This document shows, in pieces, positions 37,267-47,156 of a DNA stretch of 64,000 nt. Every line of letters begins with the position of its first letter. The stretch's first letter is position 1. A model generated the notes under the pieces. It was not told the origin of the DNA and did no database searches. It was given only the letters and a program-made list of their open reading frames with translations. Origin of the DNA: Methylocystis sp. SC2 (lineage in GTDB: Bacteria > Pseudomonadota > Alphaproteobacteria > Rhizobiales > Beijerinckiaceae); assembly GCF_000304315.1 (NCBI RefSeq), contig NC_018485.1, positions 776,501 to 840,500 of the forward strand, read 5' to 3'. A program made the position numbers and the translations under genes.

Positions 37267-39132
37267 ATGACGGGACAGGAGACGGCGTTGGCGGGGGTCT
37301 TTCCGCAGGCCACGGACGCGCAGTGGCGCGTCCTCGTTGAGCGGGCGCTCAAGGGCGCGTCCTTCGATACGCTCGTCTCCAAGAGCTATGACGGGCTTTC
37401 CATTGAGCCCATCTACGCGCGCGCCGCGGGCGCGCCCGTCCCGGTTCTACGCAGAAACCCCGGCCGCTGGGCGATTCTCGCGCGCGTCGACGTCCCCAAC
37501 GCTGACGTCGCCAACCGCTTGGCTTTGCAGGATCTCGACGGCGGCGCCGACGGATTGCATCTCGTCTTCGCCGGCTCGATGGGCGCCTATGGCGGGGGTC
37601 TCGTCGGCGACGACGATGACGCCATCGCTCACGCGCTCGCCAATGTTCGCCTCGACTACGGCATTCCGCTGACGCTCGACTCTTCGCCGCGCGCGCCCGG
37701 CGCCGCGCAGGCGCTCATGCGTTTCGTCGACCGCCAACATATTGAACCGTCGCTCACCCGCGTGTCGATGGGCTTCGATCCGCTGGGCGCGCAGGCGCGG
37801 CACGGATTCGCCGCAGAGCCCTGGGCGCAAGCCTCCAAGAACTTCGCCCGGGAGGTGAAGGCGGCCGCCGACGCCGGCTTCGTCTACGCGACCGCGGTCG
37901 CCGACGCCCGCGTCGTGCATTCGGCGGGAGGGACTGAGTCGCAGGAGCTGGCTTTCGCGCTTGCTTCCGCGCTCGCCTATCTCCGCGCGCTGGCGGACGC
38001 GGGAGTCGACCTCGACGCCGCGCGCGGCCTCATCGCGTTCCGATTCTGCGCCGACGCCGACGAATTGCTGGGCGTCGCCAAATTCCGCGCCGCGCGGCGC
38101 CTGTGGGCGCGCGTTGAGGAGTCCTGCGGCCTCTCTCCCAAGCCGGCGCTGGTCTTCGCCGAAACCGCCTGGCGCATGATGTCGCGGCGCGACCCCTGGA
38201 ACAATATTTTGCGTGGGACGCTCGCCGCGTTCTCGGCGGCGATCGGCGGCGCCGACGCCGTCTCTGTCCTCCCCTTCACCCAGGCGCTCGGCGCCCCCGA
38301 CGACTTCGCGCGGCGGCTGGCGCGCGACACCCAGCTCGTGCTGCAGGACGAATCCCATATCGACGCCGTCGACGATCCGACGCGCGGCGCGGGCGGCTTC
38401 GAGGCGCTGACAGACGCGCTGTGCGCGCGGGCGTGGGGCCTTTTTCAGCAGATCGAGGCCGGCGGCGGCCTCCCCAACGCCTTGGAGACGGGGGTCTTTC
38501 AGGCGGGCGTCGCCGAAGCCGCCGCTCTGCGGGCGAAGAACGTCGCGCGCGCCAAGGATAAGCTCATCGGCGCAAATCAGTTTCCCGACATTCACGAGGG
38601 CGCGCTCGACGTTCTCGCGCCCTATGACGCTGCGGCTGAGACCGTTGACCCGCCAAAAGGCGCGCTGACGCGCGCTCCGCTCGCGCCAAGCCGTCTCGCC
38701 GAGCCCTTCGAGCGGCTGCGCGACGAGTCGGACGTCCGCCTCGCCGAATTGGGCGATCGCCCGAAGATTTTTCTCGCCAATCTCGGCCCCGTGGCCGCAT
38801 TCACGGCGCGGGCGAATTTCGCCAAGAATTTCTTCGAGGCCGGCGGCGTCGAAGCGGTTTTTGGGCCCGAAACCGAGTCGATGACCGAGTTGGTCGACGC
38901 CTACCGGGCGTGTGGCGCCAAACTCGCTTGCCTCTGTTCGTCCGACAGGATCTACGGAGACTCGGCGGAAGCGGCGGCGCTGGCGCTAAAGGGCGCAGGC
39001 GCTGGGCTTTATCTCGCCGGCCGGCCGGGCGAACTCGAGGAGCGTCTGCGTCATGCGGGCGTGACGCAGTTCATCTACGCGGGCTGCGACATGCATGGCG
39101 CGCTGCGGCGCGCGCTTTCGGAGGCCAAATGA
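37267..39132 (+). CDS. mutA: Methylmalonyl-CoA mutase small (beta) subunit
   Basis: 621 residues from the ATG at 37267 (GAGGG upstream); a longer frame to 37225 adds 14 basic residues. The sequence matches the non-B12-binding small subunit: YDGLSIEPIYAR, NPGRWAILARVDVP, GRGAGGFEALTDAL-type segments and a C-terminal degenerate cobalamin-like domain without the DxHxxG motif. It forms a heterodimer with MutB to convert methylmalonyl-CoA to succinyl-CoA, part of the ethylmalonyl-CoA/propionate route in serine-cycle methylotrophs. mutB is not adjacent. Confidence 0.9.
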   Translation: MTGQETALAGVFPQATDAQWRVLVERALKGASFDTLVSKSYDGLSIEPIYARAAGAPVPVLRRNPGRWAILARVDVPNADVANRLALQDLDGGADGLHLVFAGSMGAYGGGLVGDDDDAIAHALANVRLDYGIPLTLDSSPRAPGAAQALMRFVDRQHIEPSLTRVSMGFDPLGAQARHGFAAEPWAQASKNFAREVKAAADAGFVYATAVADARVVHSAGGTESQELAFALASALAYLRALADAGVDLDAARGLIAFRFCADADELLGVAKFRAARRLWARVEESCGLSPKPALVFAETAWRMMSRRDPWNNILRGTLAAFSAAIGGADAVSVLPFTQALGAPDDFARRLARDTQLVLQDESHIDAVDDPTRGAGGFEALTDALCARAWGLFQQIEAGGGLPNALETGVFQAGVAEAAALRAKNVARAKDKLIGANQFPDIHEGALDVLAPYDAAAETVDPPKGALTRAPLAPSRLAEPFERLRDESDVRLAELGDRPKIFLANLGPVAAFTARANFAKNFFEAGGVEAVFGPETESMTELVDAYRACGAKLACLCSSDRIYGDSAEAAALALKGAGAGLYLAGRPGELEERLRHAGVTQFIYAGCDMHGALRRALSEAK

Positions 39133-39548
39133 GAATTCTTGTGTTGGCGCTTGCGGCGTGCGTAGCAGCCCAGGGAGCGTCCGCCAAACAGCCGCGGAGC
39201 CAAAAGAAGCCGGAGAACGAACAAGCGCTGACCGGCCCCGTCGGCGATCCAAGCGGCAGATGGAACATCGAAGCGACGACGACCGTCGGGGAGTGTCGCA
39301 GTCTCATTCCGCCGTCCTTTGACATCGTCGGCAATAAAATCGCGGCCGCGCCGGGGCCGGCTGCCTCATTTTGGGGCTATGTCGACGACGACGGCACAAT
39401 CGTCGCGCGATTCACCGGCGAGGGCGAGCGGGTCGTGCGCTTCCACGGAACGCTGCGAGGCGGCAGGGGCTCCGGCCCTTGGTCGTCGTCGACGGACCTT
39501 TGCGGAGGAACCTGGCGCGCCACGCGCAGCGACGCGGCGTCGCAATAG
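39129..39548 (+). CDS. Small secreted protein of unknown function
   Basis: 139 residues from the ATG at 39129, overlapping the mutA stop (ATGA). It has a signal peptide (ILVLALAACVAAQGASA), then a compact domain with two Cys (GECRSLIP; STDLCGGTWRATR) likely to form a disulfide. The family was not recognised. The overlap suggests co-translation with mutA, though a functional link is not obvious. Confidence 0.65.
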   Translation: MRILVLALAACVAAQGASAKQPRSQKKPENEQALTGPVGDPSGRWNIEATTTVGECRSLIPPSFDIVGNKIAAAPGPAASFWGYVDDDGTIVARFTGEGERVVRFHGTLRGGRGSGPWSSSTDLCGGTWRATRSDAASQ

Positions 39549-39558
39549 CGCGCCGCGA

Positions 39559-40905
39559 TTACCGGGGACGCTCCTCGAAGTAGCTGTCGTCGTCGATCGG
39601 GAACTGCCCATCGCCGCGCATCGGACGCGCCGCCTGCACGACCGTCGAGGCCGCCGAATCCGCGGCTGAGCGCAGCCCGAGCCCGTCGCGCTGATAGATG
39701 TCGTCACGGAACTGGGTGACGCCGTCCGGCGCCGCCCACGCGGTGATATAGACCCAGTAGACCGGCACGGCGGGCGTGATCTTGACGTCCACGCGTTCGC
39801 CGGAGGCGATCACCTGGTCAATATGGTCGCGGTCCCAGCCGGGCGTCTCCTTCAGCAGCCAGGCGACGTAGTCGCGAACGTTCTGAAGCCGAATGCAGCC
39901 CGACGAGACGAAGCGGAAGTCGTCGCCAAATACGCCTTTAGCGGGCGTGTCGTGCATGTAAACGCCGTAGGGGTTGGCGATGTCGATGCGCACGACGCCA
40001 AGCGAGTTGAAATCTCCGCCGATGTCCTGTCGGAAGCGGAAATTGAGCGCGTCGAGCGAGCGCCAATTGATCTGCTCGGGCTGCAGCTCCTGATTGTCCT
40101 TGCTGTAGACGCGGATGTGATTGGCGCTGAGATAGTTTGGATCCGCCTGCATCTTCGGGATCAAATCCTTGCGGATCACCGAGGCCGGCACGGTCCAGAA
40201 CGGATTGAAGTTGACCTGGATCGCCTTGGTCTGCATCACCGGCGACTGGCGGTCGATCTTGCCGACGCCGGCCATGTGATGGGTGACGACCTCGCCGTTC
40301 TCGACCGTCTCCACCGAAGCGGCCGGGATGTTGGCGGTGACGTAGCGGTTGCCGAGGTCGTGCGAAAAACTGCGCAGACGCACCAGATTGGTCTCGAGCT
40401 GCTTCAGCCGGGTCTCGGCCGGCACATTCATCGCCTGAATGGTCTGCTGATTGACGACGCCGGTCGGAATGATGCCGTGGCGCGCCTGGAAGCGGCGCAC
40501 CGCCGCTTCGACATAGGAGTCGAACACCGGGCTCGCGCCGGTTTCAGCCCCAATGTCGCCGGAGATGATCAGGCGGCGGCGTAACGCTGAGACCACCGGA
40601 CTGTTCGAGCCCAGCCTCAGCTGCTGGCCGGCCGGCACCTGCGGCCAGCCGCCGTCAGCGGCGATTTCGCGCAAACGCTCGATCGCCGCTTCCGTGGCGG
40701 CTACCGTCTGAGTCGAAAGTATGGGGGTCGTCGAGCGCGAGACGGTCAGGCGGGCGTCGGCGTCATAGCGCTGCGCCCACTCCGCCTGCCCGTCCTGGTC
40801 CCAGGCGGCTGAGGCGGGCGTGAGAGCGACCGCGCCAAGGACGAGCGCGGCGCAGCGGGAAAACTGGAAAATTGCGGATTTTCGCACAGATCGCTCCAAT
40901 CGCAT
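39559..40905 (-). CDS. Murein L,D-transpeptidase (YcbB-like)
   Basis: 448 residues with an N-terminal signal (AALVLGAVALTPASA). Residues ~110-180 hold a peptidoglycan-binding domain (VSALRRRLIISGD; YVEAAVRRFQARHGI). The YkuD catalytic domain contains MHDTPAKGVFGDDFRFVSSGCIRL, with the nucleophilic Cys near residue 336. It makes 3-3 crosslinks or attaches proteins to peptidoglycan in the periplasm. It is a single gene. Confidence 0.92.
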   Translation of the reverse strand: MRLERSVRKSAIFQFSRCAALVLGAVALTPASAAWDQDGQAEWAQRYDADARLTVSRSTTPILSTQTVAATEAAIERLREIAADGGWPQVPAGQQLRLGSNSPVVSALRRRLIISGDIGAETGASPVFDSYVEAAVRRFQARHGIIPTGVVNQQTIQAMNVPAETRLKQLETNLVRLRSFSHDLGNRYVTANIPAASVETVENGEVVTHHMAGVGKIDRQSPVMQTKAIQVNFNPFWTVPASVIRKDLIPKMQADPNYLSANHIRVYSKDNQELQPEQINWRSLDALNFRFRQDIGGDFNSLGVVRIDIANPYGVYMHDTPAKGVFGDDFRFVSSGCIRLQNVRDYVAWLLKETPGWDRDHIDQVIASGERVDVKITPAVPVYWVYITAWAAPDGVTQFRDDIYQRDGLGLRSAADSAASTVVQAARPMRGDGQFPIDDDSYFEERPR

Positions 40906-41071
40906 CGCCGAAGTGTGCTCCGGCGGTCAAGCCGAAAGACGACGCCGCCTAGAGGACCGCGCCGGCTCTTTCGATCGAGTTGTGCATCTTCGGCGTTAAC
41001 AAGGCCCGAATAGTCCGGCGATTTTGTGGCCTGCCGGAGCGCGGCGAACGGCCGCCGCCAAGTCTTCGCTC

Positions 41072-41815
41072 TTAATTCTGCCGCTCGTCCACGCGGACCC
41101 AGCCGCTTATGCCCAGGCGCTCTTGAGGCAGAAAGCGCGACTTATATTCCATCTTGCGCGAACCTTCGACCCAATAGCCCAGATATACATGCGGCAGACC
41201 AAAGGCGCGGGCGCGCTCCGCATGGTCCAGAATCATGAAGGCGCCGAGCGATCTGTGCTCGAGTTCAGGCTCATAGAAGGAATAGACCATCGACAGCCCG
41301 TCGGAGAGCCGGTCCGTCAAGCAGCAGGCGACGAGCGCGCCGATCTCGCCATTGCCTTGGGCGAGACGATATTCGACGAGCCGCGTGTCGACATGGCTGT
41401 CTTCAATCATCATCTGATAGTCGATCATGCTCATGTCGGCCATGCCGCCGTCGGAATGGCGGGCGCTGACGTAGCGGCGAAACAAAGCGTATTGCTCAGG
41501 CGTCGCCCGCGCCGGCCGTGTTTCGGCGACAAGCTCGGCGTTGCGCCGGCGGATGCGCCGCATGCCGCGCGACGGCGTGAACTCGTCGATCTTGACTCGC
41601 ACCGACACGCAGGCTCGGCACTGCTCGCAAGCGGGGCGGTAGGCGATGGTCTGCGAGCGACGGAAGCCGGATTGCGTCAGCGTGTCATTGAGCGCGGGCG
41701 CGCGCAGCCCGATCAGATGCGTAAAGACCTTCCGCTCCTCGCGACCCGGCAAATAGGGGCACGGCGCCGGAGAGGTCAGATAGAATTGCGGCGCGTCGCG
41801 CGGCTCTTTCGTCAC
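41072..41815 (-). CDS. bpt: Arginyl/leucyl-tRNA-protein transferase (ATE/Bpt family)
   Basis: 247 residues. The N-terminal Cys block ([33 protein letters not shown]) and the C-terminal block [24 protein letters not shown] are family hallmarks. Bacterial Bpt transfers Leu from Leu-tRNA to N-terminal Asp/Glu (N-degron pathway feeding ClpAP). Whether this one uses Leu or Arg cannot be read from the sequence. Confidence 0.92.
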   Translation of the reverse strand: MTKEPRDAPQFYLTSPAPCPYLPGREERKVFTHLIGLRAPALNDTLTQSGFRRSQTIAYRPACEQCRACVSVRVKIDEFTPSRGMRRIRRRNAELVAETRPARATPEQYALFRRYVSARHSDGGMADMSMIDYQMMIEDSHVDTRLVEYRLAQGNGEIGALVACCLTDRLSDGLSMVYSFYEPELEHRSLGAFMILDHAERARAFGLPHVYLGYWVEGSRKMEYKSRFLPQERLGISGWVRVDERQN

Positions 41816-41900
41816 GCTCTAAAATCCCAGATCCAAAACTAATCTAGAGCGCCCACGCGGCGCGCGCCAAGGGAGATTTGCGGCGTCGAAGTTGCGGATT

Positions 41901-42383
41901 TTAAGACGAGCGCCGTAAAACGATGACGTCCGCGAGCATGTCGTGCAGGCAGCGCTTGTCGCTGGTGAACAGCGAGAGCAGCAGCAGCGGCGGGAATAGC
42001 CAGGTGACATAAAACAGCACGGCGTGGACGGCCGCCTGCAGAAACGGCACCGGGTCTCCGTCCATGGTGCGCATCTCCAGGTCCATGAACGCCATGCCGG
42101 GCGTCGCCATTCTCCGCCCCGACACCGTCAGGCCATTGTAGAAAAAGGCGACGATCGGGAACAGCGGCGGCAGGATGAACGCCGACAATCCGGCGCTGAG
42201 GATGAAAAGAGCGACGAACAGCGCCGCCGACATGCCCGCGACAAGAATAAGATCGAGCGTGACGGCGATGATGCGGCGCGTCCGCACGCCCTCCAGCGCC
42301 TGTGGCGGAATGTAAGGCGCGGCGCGCGCTCCGATGGGGGCCATCGGGCGCTCACGACTGGAAAAGGGATCCCGCTCGGTCAT
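41901..42383 (-). CDS. RDD-family membrane protein
   Basis: 160 residues from the Met at 42383. An N-terminal cytosolic stretch is followed by RRIIAVTLDLILVAG (the Arg/Asp signature of RDD) and three hydrophobic helices; GRRMATPGMAFMDLEMRT is the second family block. Transport or stress roles are reported for some members; the function here is unknown. It lies beside bpt on the same strand. Confidence 0.85.
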   Translation of the reverse strand: MTERDPFSSRERPMAPIGARAAPYIPPQALEGVRTRRIIAVTLDLILVAGMSAALFVALFILSAGLSAFILPPLFPIVAFFYNGLTVSGRRMATPGMAFMDLEMRTMDGDPVPFLQAAVHAVLFYVTWLFPPLLLLSLFTSDKRCLHDMLADVIVLRRSS

Positions 42384-42549
42384 CAATTTACGGCCTTTCT
42401 GGTGGCCCGCCAAAGATCGGCCGCGGTGGGCGGGGTTTCAAGTGCCGAAAACAATAGTTGCGGCGACAGCACACGCAAATTGAACTTGCGTCAGCCAGGG
42501 CCGCGAGCGTAACTTCCTCTTTTGCCTTCCCAGTCCTTTGGAGCAAAAA

Positions 42550-45081
42550 ATGTTTAAGACGATCGTCCTTTTTTCGGACGGCACAGGCAACAGTTCGTCG
42601 TCACCTTTTAAAACTAACGTCTTTCGACTGTATGCTGCGCTCGACATGACGCCGGATAAGGGGCAGATAGCCTATTACGACGACGGCGTGGGCTCATCGC
42701 AGCATCGCTGGCTCGCCGCCATCACCGGCGCTTTCGGTTTCGGACTGAAACGTAATGTATTGGATCTGTACAAATTTCTGACACGTCATTACCGCGACGC
42801 GATGCAGACGCTGGATCTGCCCCCCAGCGAAACGTCTGGCGGACAACTTTATCCTCCTAAGATAGCCTGTTTTGGCTTCAGCCGCGGCGCATTCACCATC
42901 CGCGTGCTCATCGGCCTCGTGGCTTCTGAAGGCCTTCCGCTCAAAGCGGATTCGGAGGCGGAACTCAATAGGCTTGCCGAGCGCGCTTATCAGCAGTTCC
43001 GAGCACGGAATTTTCACACCGTTCTCGGCGTGGAGAATGTTTGGCGCTGGTTTCGGGATAAACTCGTCATCCCCTTTCTCGACCGCAACGAGGACCGCTA
43101 CGATCGTGACAAGAATCGTCAAGTCGATGCGATCGACTTTCTAGGCTTGTGGGACACGGTCGGCGCCTACGGCATGCCGGTCGAAGAGCTGCGGGTCTTC
43201 ATCGACAAATTCATCTTTCCTCTGACCTTCAGCAGTTACGACCTGCTGCCAATCGTCCGCGTTACACGTCACGCTCTTTCGATTGACGATGAGCGCGACG
43301 CATTCACTCCAATCCCTTTTGACGACGCCGACGTGCGTCACGAAGCCGCACGTCAGCGCAGTGAGATCATCGACAAGCTCGTCGAAAGCGGAATGAGCCG
43401 AGAGGAGGCGGAAGAAAAGGCTCATCAGGACGTCTGCGAACGTAGTCAGCAAATCTGGTTCGCCGGCGTGCATGCGAACGTCGGAGGCGGATATCCCGAC
43501 GATAGCCAGGCGATTCTGCCTCTGCGCTGGATAATGATCGAAGCGGAAAAGCAGGGCGTGGTTTTTCTCGACGTCTTTAGGAAAGACGTCGTCGCTAAAG
43601 CGACCGCCTTTGGACAAAGTTACGATTCGCGCAGCGGGCTGAATGCGCTCTATCGGTACAAGCCCCGGGATATTCCCGAGATTTTAAAACAAGCCCGTCA
43701 GCTAACGCTAAGAAAACGCCAGAAGGGCTCTGCGGCGATAGCTGCCGTTCCGGCGCCGCGGCCTTTGATCCATGAGAGTGTGATCTACAGAATGGCGCTG
43801 CGGTTTGAAGGCTATGCGCCAATCGCGCTTCCGCAGCAGTTCGATGTCGTCGACAATACTGGACGCCCCAAGGCGTTTATTGATTTCACGGCGGACGCGG
43901 GGGCACGCCAAGGCAGATTCGCAAATGGCGAACACGCCGGAACACGTGCGAGAATGGCTGGGCTGGCGGAACTTGTCGACAGATTGAAGCCGCCGACACA
44001 GGAGGCGCTCGATCTCGTCAAATGCGCAGTCTTTTGGCGACGCGTTTCCTATCAGGTCACCCTCTGGTCGCTCATCCTGCTTTTATTGATGCCGTTGCTC
44101 GAGCGACGAGAGCCCGACCTGAGTGATCCATTTACGAGGTTTTTTGACTGGATCGTTGGCTTTGTGGCCGGCTACCTTCCCGGTTTCTTGTCGCCATGGC
44201 TCGACGCTTTTCGACAATACCCGCTTGGCGCAGGCCTGTTGCTTCTGCTTTTTAGCGTAACGTTCTGGTGGGGCGGGCGTCTGAGACGCACGATCGCCGA
44301 TCGCTCCCGCTTTGCGTGGCACATGACGAAGCGTCCGTCGCAAGGCGTGCTCGCCCGTCGGTTTTGGGATCCACTCGCCAATGTCCTATTGAATTCGAGG
44401 CCCGCGAATGGCGCTTGGCATTTCGCTTCCAATGTCGCGGCGCCCAGCGCTTTATTCGCCGTGGTCGCTCTGGCCGCTCTCTTTCTCCTCGATCGCCTCT
44501 ATTTCCATTACCGCGCCTCTCAAGGGGAGGTGTGTCAAAGCTCCTCGACGATCGAAGGCCTGTCAAAAGAAACGACTTTCGACTTTTTTGTTGATCGACC
44601 CTGCACCGCTACGGGCCACAGACTGGAAAAAGGCCGCTATTACGCCGCGACTTTCACGATCGAGCAAGATTGGAAAGATGCGACACTCCCGGCAAATCTC
44701 GGCGGCCTCAAGCACGACGAACTCTCACTTGACCAGAAAATCGGTTTTTTTCTGATGGGGCTCGGGATCAAGCGCGTGATAAGCGAGCCATGGATGAAAC
44801 CGATTCTCCAAGTAGGTCCAACTGGCTTCGATCTTATTCCCGGAGAGCCGTACTTTCGCTTCGTCAACGGCTCGCTGAAGAATAACATGACCGTGCGCTT
44901 CAAGTCGCCGGCGGACGGCGAACTCTTCTTCTATGTCAATGACGCCTACACGGGCTTCATTCCGGTCGCAGCGATGCTCGGTCAGGAGAACCCCGATGGC
45001 AGTCTCCGCCACACCTATGGCAATAATGTCGGCAAGGCGCAGATAAAAATCGAACCTCTACCTGCGGAATTCGGGGATTAG
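42550..45081 (+). CDS. Large DUF2235 (Tle1-like alpha/beta hydrolase) membrane protein
   Basis: 843 residues from the ATG at 42550. The N-terminal ~400 residues form a DUF2235 hydrolase: KTIVLFSDGTGNS at the start, nucleophile elbow GFSRGAFTIR (Ser near 113), FLGLWDTVGAYG and WFAGVHANVGGGY (late Asp/His region). Three or four hydrophobic segments lie at about 500-520, 530-550, 560-580 and 630-655. A C-terminal soluble domain ends in NDAYTGFIPVAA, which resembles a cell-surface or PA-IL-like fold only loosely. Relatives include Tle1 phospholipase effectors, but no secretion genes are nearby. Base composition is visibly more AT-rich than its neighbours, suggesting acquisition. Confidence 0.8.
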   Translation: MFKTIVLFSDGTGNSSSSPFKTNVFRLYAALDMTPDKGQIAYYDDGVGSSQHRWLAAITGAFGFGLKRNVLDLYKFLTRHYRDAMQTLDLPPSETSGGQLYPPKIACFGFSRGAFTIRVLIGLVASEGLPLKADSEAELNRLAERAYQQFRARNFHTVLGVENVWRWFRDKLVIPFLDRNEDRYDRDKNRQVDAIDFLGLWDTVGAYGMPVEELRVFIDKFIFPLTFSSYDLLPIVRVTRHALSIDDERDAFTPIPFDDADVRHEAARQRSEIIDKLVESGMSREEAEEKAHQDVCERSQQIWFAGVHANVGGGYPDDSQAILPLRWIMIEAEKQGVVFLDVFRKDVVAKATAFGQSYDSRSGLNALYRYKPRDIPEILKQARQLTLRKRQKGSAAIAAVPAPRPLIHESVIYRMALRFEGYAPIALPQQFDVVDNTGRPKAFIDFTADAGARQGRFANGEHAGTRARMAGLAELVDRLKPPTQEALDLVKCAVFWRRVSYQVTLWSLILLLLMPLLERREPDLSDPFTRFFDWIVGFVAGYLPGFLSPWLDAFRQYPLGAGLLLLLFSVTFWWGGRLRRTIADRSRFAWHMTKRPSQGVLARRFWDPLANVLLNSRPANGAWHFASNVAAPSALFAVVALAALFLLDRLYFHYRASQGEVCQSSSTIEGLSKETTFDFFVDRPCTATGHRLEKGRYYAATFTIEQDWKDATLPANLGGLKHDELSLDQKIGFFLMGLGIKRVISEPWMKPILQVGPTGFDLIPGEPYFRFVNGSLKNNMTVRFKSPADGELFFYVNDAYTGFIPVAAMLGQENPDGSLRHTYGNNVGKAQIKIEPLPAEFGD

Positions 45082-45177
45082 TGGCCGCGCCGCCTTGACG
45101 AGCGCGACTGGATTTCGCAAGGCTCCCGCCAGCCGGCGCGCGCCCCTGCCCGCCCGGAGCAGCTTCGGGAAATGCAC

Positions 45178-45420
45178 ATGGACAGCAACGCCGTCGACGG
45201 CGGACATTTGCGCGCCTTCATCGAGCGGATCGAGAAGCTCGAAGAGGAAAAGCGTGCGATCAGCGACGACATCAAGGATGTCTACGCGGAAGCGAAAGGG
45301 ACCGGGTTCGACCCCAAGGTGATGCGCAAGATCGTGTCGATACGGCGTTTGGATAAGCACAAGCGGCAGGAGGAGGAGGAAATCCTCGACCTCTATCTTT
45401 CCGCGCTCGGCATGGAATAA
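45178..45420 (+). CDS. gapR: GapR-like DUF2312 nucleoid-associated protein
   Basis: 80 residues from the Met at 45178. The whole chain matches the DUF2312 pattern: [20 protein letters not shown] coiled coil, then [19 protein letters not shown] and a C-terminal [14 protein letters not shown]. In Caulobacter GapR binds overtwisted DNA ahead of replication and supports type II topoisomerases. It is conserved across alphaproteobacteria. A palindromic repeat follows 34 bp after the stop. Confidence 0.92.
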   Translation: MDSNAVDGGHLRAFIERIEKLEEEKRAISDDIKDVYAEAKGTGFDPKVMRKIVSIRRLDKHKRQEEEEILDLYLSALGME

Positions 45421-45454
45421 TCCGGATTCCGGCTGATCACTCCGCTCGGGTCGC

Positions 45455-45563
45455 GTCATGCCCGGCAGGCCAAAGGCCTGACCGGGAATCCAGAGTCACA
45501 ACAAGCGCGTTTGATTTTGCCCCTAGATTCCCGATCGCGCGCGTTGCGCGCGTCGGAAATGAC
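45455..45563 (+). repeat. Dispersed palindromic repeat, copy 3 (109 bp)
   Basis: Starts GTCATGCCCGG and ends TCGGAAATGAC, with the same left hairpin (CCCGGCAGGCC / GGCCTGACCGGG) and right hairpin (TTCCCGATCGCGCGC / GCGCGCGTCGGAA) as copies 1 and 2. Its spacer shares CAGAGTCACAACAAG with copy 2. It lies between gapR and the kinase gene. Confidence 0.87.
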
Positions 45564-45649
45564 AGCCGAACCGTTCAAGCGGATTCCCGACGTCGGAAGG
45601 CTTGGCCGTCATAGGGCGGGCGTTCGGCGAGGCGAAATCGAGGCGCAAA

Positions 45650-47155
45650 ATGGATTTTGGCGCGCAAGATGAAGTCGTGCGCTTTCTCGCCGCGCTCGAG
45701 GGCGGCGCGGAGCGGATCGTCACGACTCACATTTCCATCGTCGCGCTCTGCGGAACCCATGCCTATAAGCTGAAGAAGGCGGTCCGCTTTCCCTATCTCG
45801 ACTTCTCGACGCCCGGACGCCGATGGGAGATGTGCAAGCGTGAAGCGGCGCTGAACACAAGCTTCGCGCCAAAACTTTATCTCGGCGCGCATCGCGTGAC
45901 CCGCGAGGCGGACAGCAGTCTGGCGCTCGACGGCGCAGGCGAGACGATCGACGCGGTGGTCGTCATGCGGCGCTTCGCCGACGGCGACCTTTTGGAACAG
46001 GTCGCACAGGAAGGTCGGCTGACGCGCGACACGGTGGAGTCGCTCGCGCGACTGATCGCGAAGACTCATGACGCGGCGGCGCCGAACGATGAAAAGGGCG
46101 GCGCCGCGGCGATGCGCCGAATTCTGGACGACACGGCTTTGAGCTTGCGCAACGCGGCGGCGGCGAGCGCCGGGCGCATCGATTCGCTTGTCGCGCGCCT
46201 CGACGAAGCCCTCGATGCGCAATCAGCGCTTCTCGACGCGCGCAAGGCGCAGGGCAAGGTGCGCCGTTGTCACGGCGATCTGACGCTGCGCAACATCTGT
46301 CTGTTCGAGGGCGCCCCGACGCTCTTCGACTGTCTCGAATTCGACGAGGAACTTGCGACGATCGACGTGCTGTACGACGTCAGCTTTCTTTTGATGGATC
46401 TATGGCGCATCGGCGCATCCGCTTTCGCAAGTCTGACGTTCAACCGCTATCTCGATGCGCGCGACGAAACGGATGGCCTGCCGCTTCTGCCGTTCTTCAT
46501 GGCGCTGCGCGCCGCCATCCGCGCGCATGTCGAGGCGTCGCAACAAAACGCTGATCGCGCGCGCCTCTATTTCGATCTCGCGATGACTCTGCTTGCGCCG
46601 GCCAAAGCCGCCGTCATCGCCATCGGCGGTCTCAGCGGGTCGGGAAAATCGAGCGTCGCCGCGGCGCTTGCGCCCGTCGTCGGATGTCCGCCCGGCGCGC
46701 GAGTCATCAACAGCGATCGCATTCGCAAACGGCTGTTCGGCGTCGCGCCGACCGCGCGTCTGCCGCAAGAGGCCTATGCAAGCGCCGTATCGGCGAAGGT
46801 CTATGAGGAAATGTTCGACGCTGCGGCGCGGACGGCCGCGCGCGGCTGGCCGGTCATCGTCGACGCCGTCTTCGACCGTCCGCAAGATCGCGAAGCGATA
46901 AAAGCCGCGGCGGAGCGTGCGCAAGCGCCGTTCCTTGGGGTCTGGCTCGATCTCGATCTCGACCGGCGCGCGGCGCGCGTCGATGCGCGCGTCAACGACG
47001 TGTCCGACGCCACGCGCGACGTGCTTAAAGCGCAGATGGAAAAAACGACGGACGAGATCGACTGGCTCAAGATCGACGCGTCGAAAGATACGGCGACGAT
47101 CGCCGCCGAAATTGAGAATGCTTTGAAGTCGTCATCGCAAACCGCCAAGCTGTGA
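45650..47155 (+). CDS. Two-domain protein: APH-like kinase fused to P-loop kinase
   Basis: 501 residues from the ATG at 45650. The N-terminal ~330 residues resemble aminoglycoside phosphotransferase/kinase proteins, with the catalytic loop RRCHGDLTLRNIC and the following LFDCLEFDE metal-binding motif. The C-terminal ~170 residues are a zeta-toxin/gluconate-kinase-like P-loop domain with Walker A GGLSGSGKSS and INSDRIRKRLFG. This fusion is widespread in proteobacteria under the AAA-ATPase label and its substrate is unknown. It lies between two palindromic repeats. Confidence 0.85.
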   Translation: MDFGAQDEVVRFLAALEGGAERIVTTHISIVALCGTHAYKLKKAVRFPYLDFSTPGRRWEMCKREAALNTSFAPKLYLGAHRVTREADSSLALDGAGETIDAVVVMRRFADGDLLEQVAQEGRLTRDTVESLARLIAKTHDAAAPNDEKGGAAAMRRILDDTALSLRNAAAASAGRIDSLVARLDEALDAQSALLDARKAQGKVRRCHGDLTLRNICLFEGAPTLFDCLEFDEELATIDVLYDVSFLLMDLWRIGASAFASLTFNRYLDARDETDGLPLLPFFMALRAAIRAHVEASQQNADRARLYFDLAMTLLAPAKAAVIAIGGLSGSGKSSVAAALAPVVGCPPGARVINSDRIRKRLFGVAPTARLPQEAYASAVSAKVYEEMFDAAARTAARGWPVIVDAVFDRPQDREAIKAAAERAQAPFLGVWLDLDLDRRAARVDARVNDVSDATRDVLKAQMEKTTDEIDWLKIDASKDTATIAAEIENALKSSSQTAKL

Positions 47156-47156
47156 T

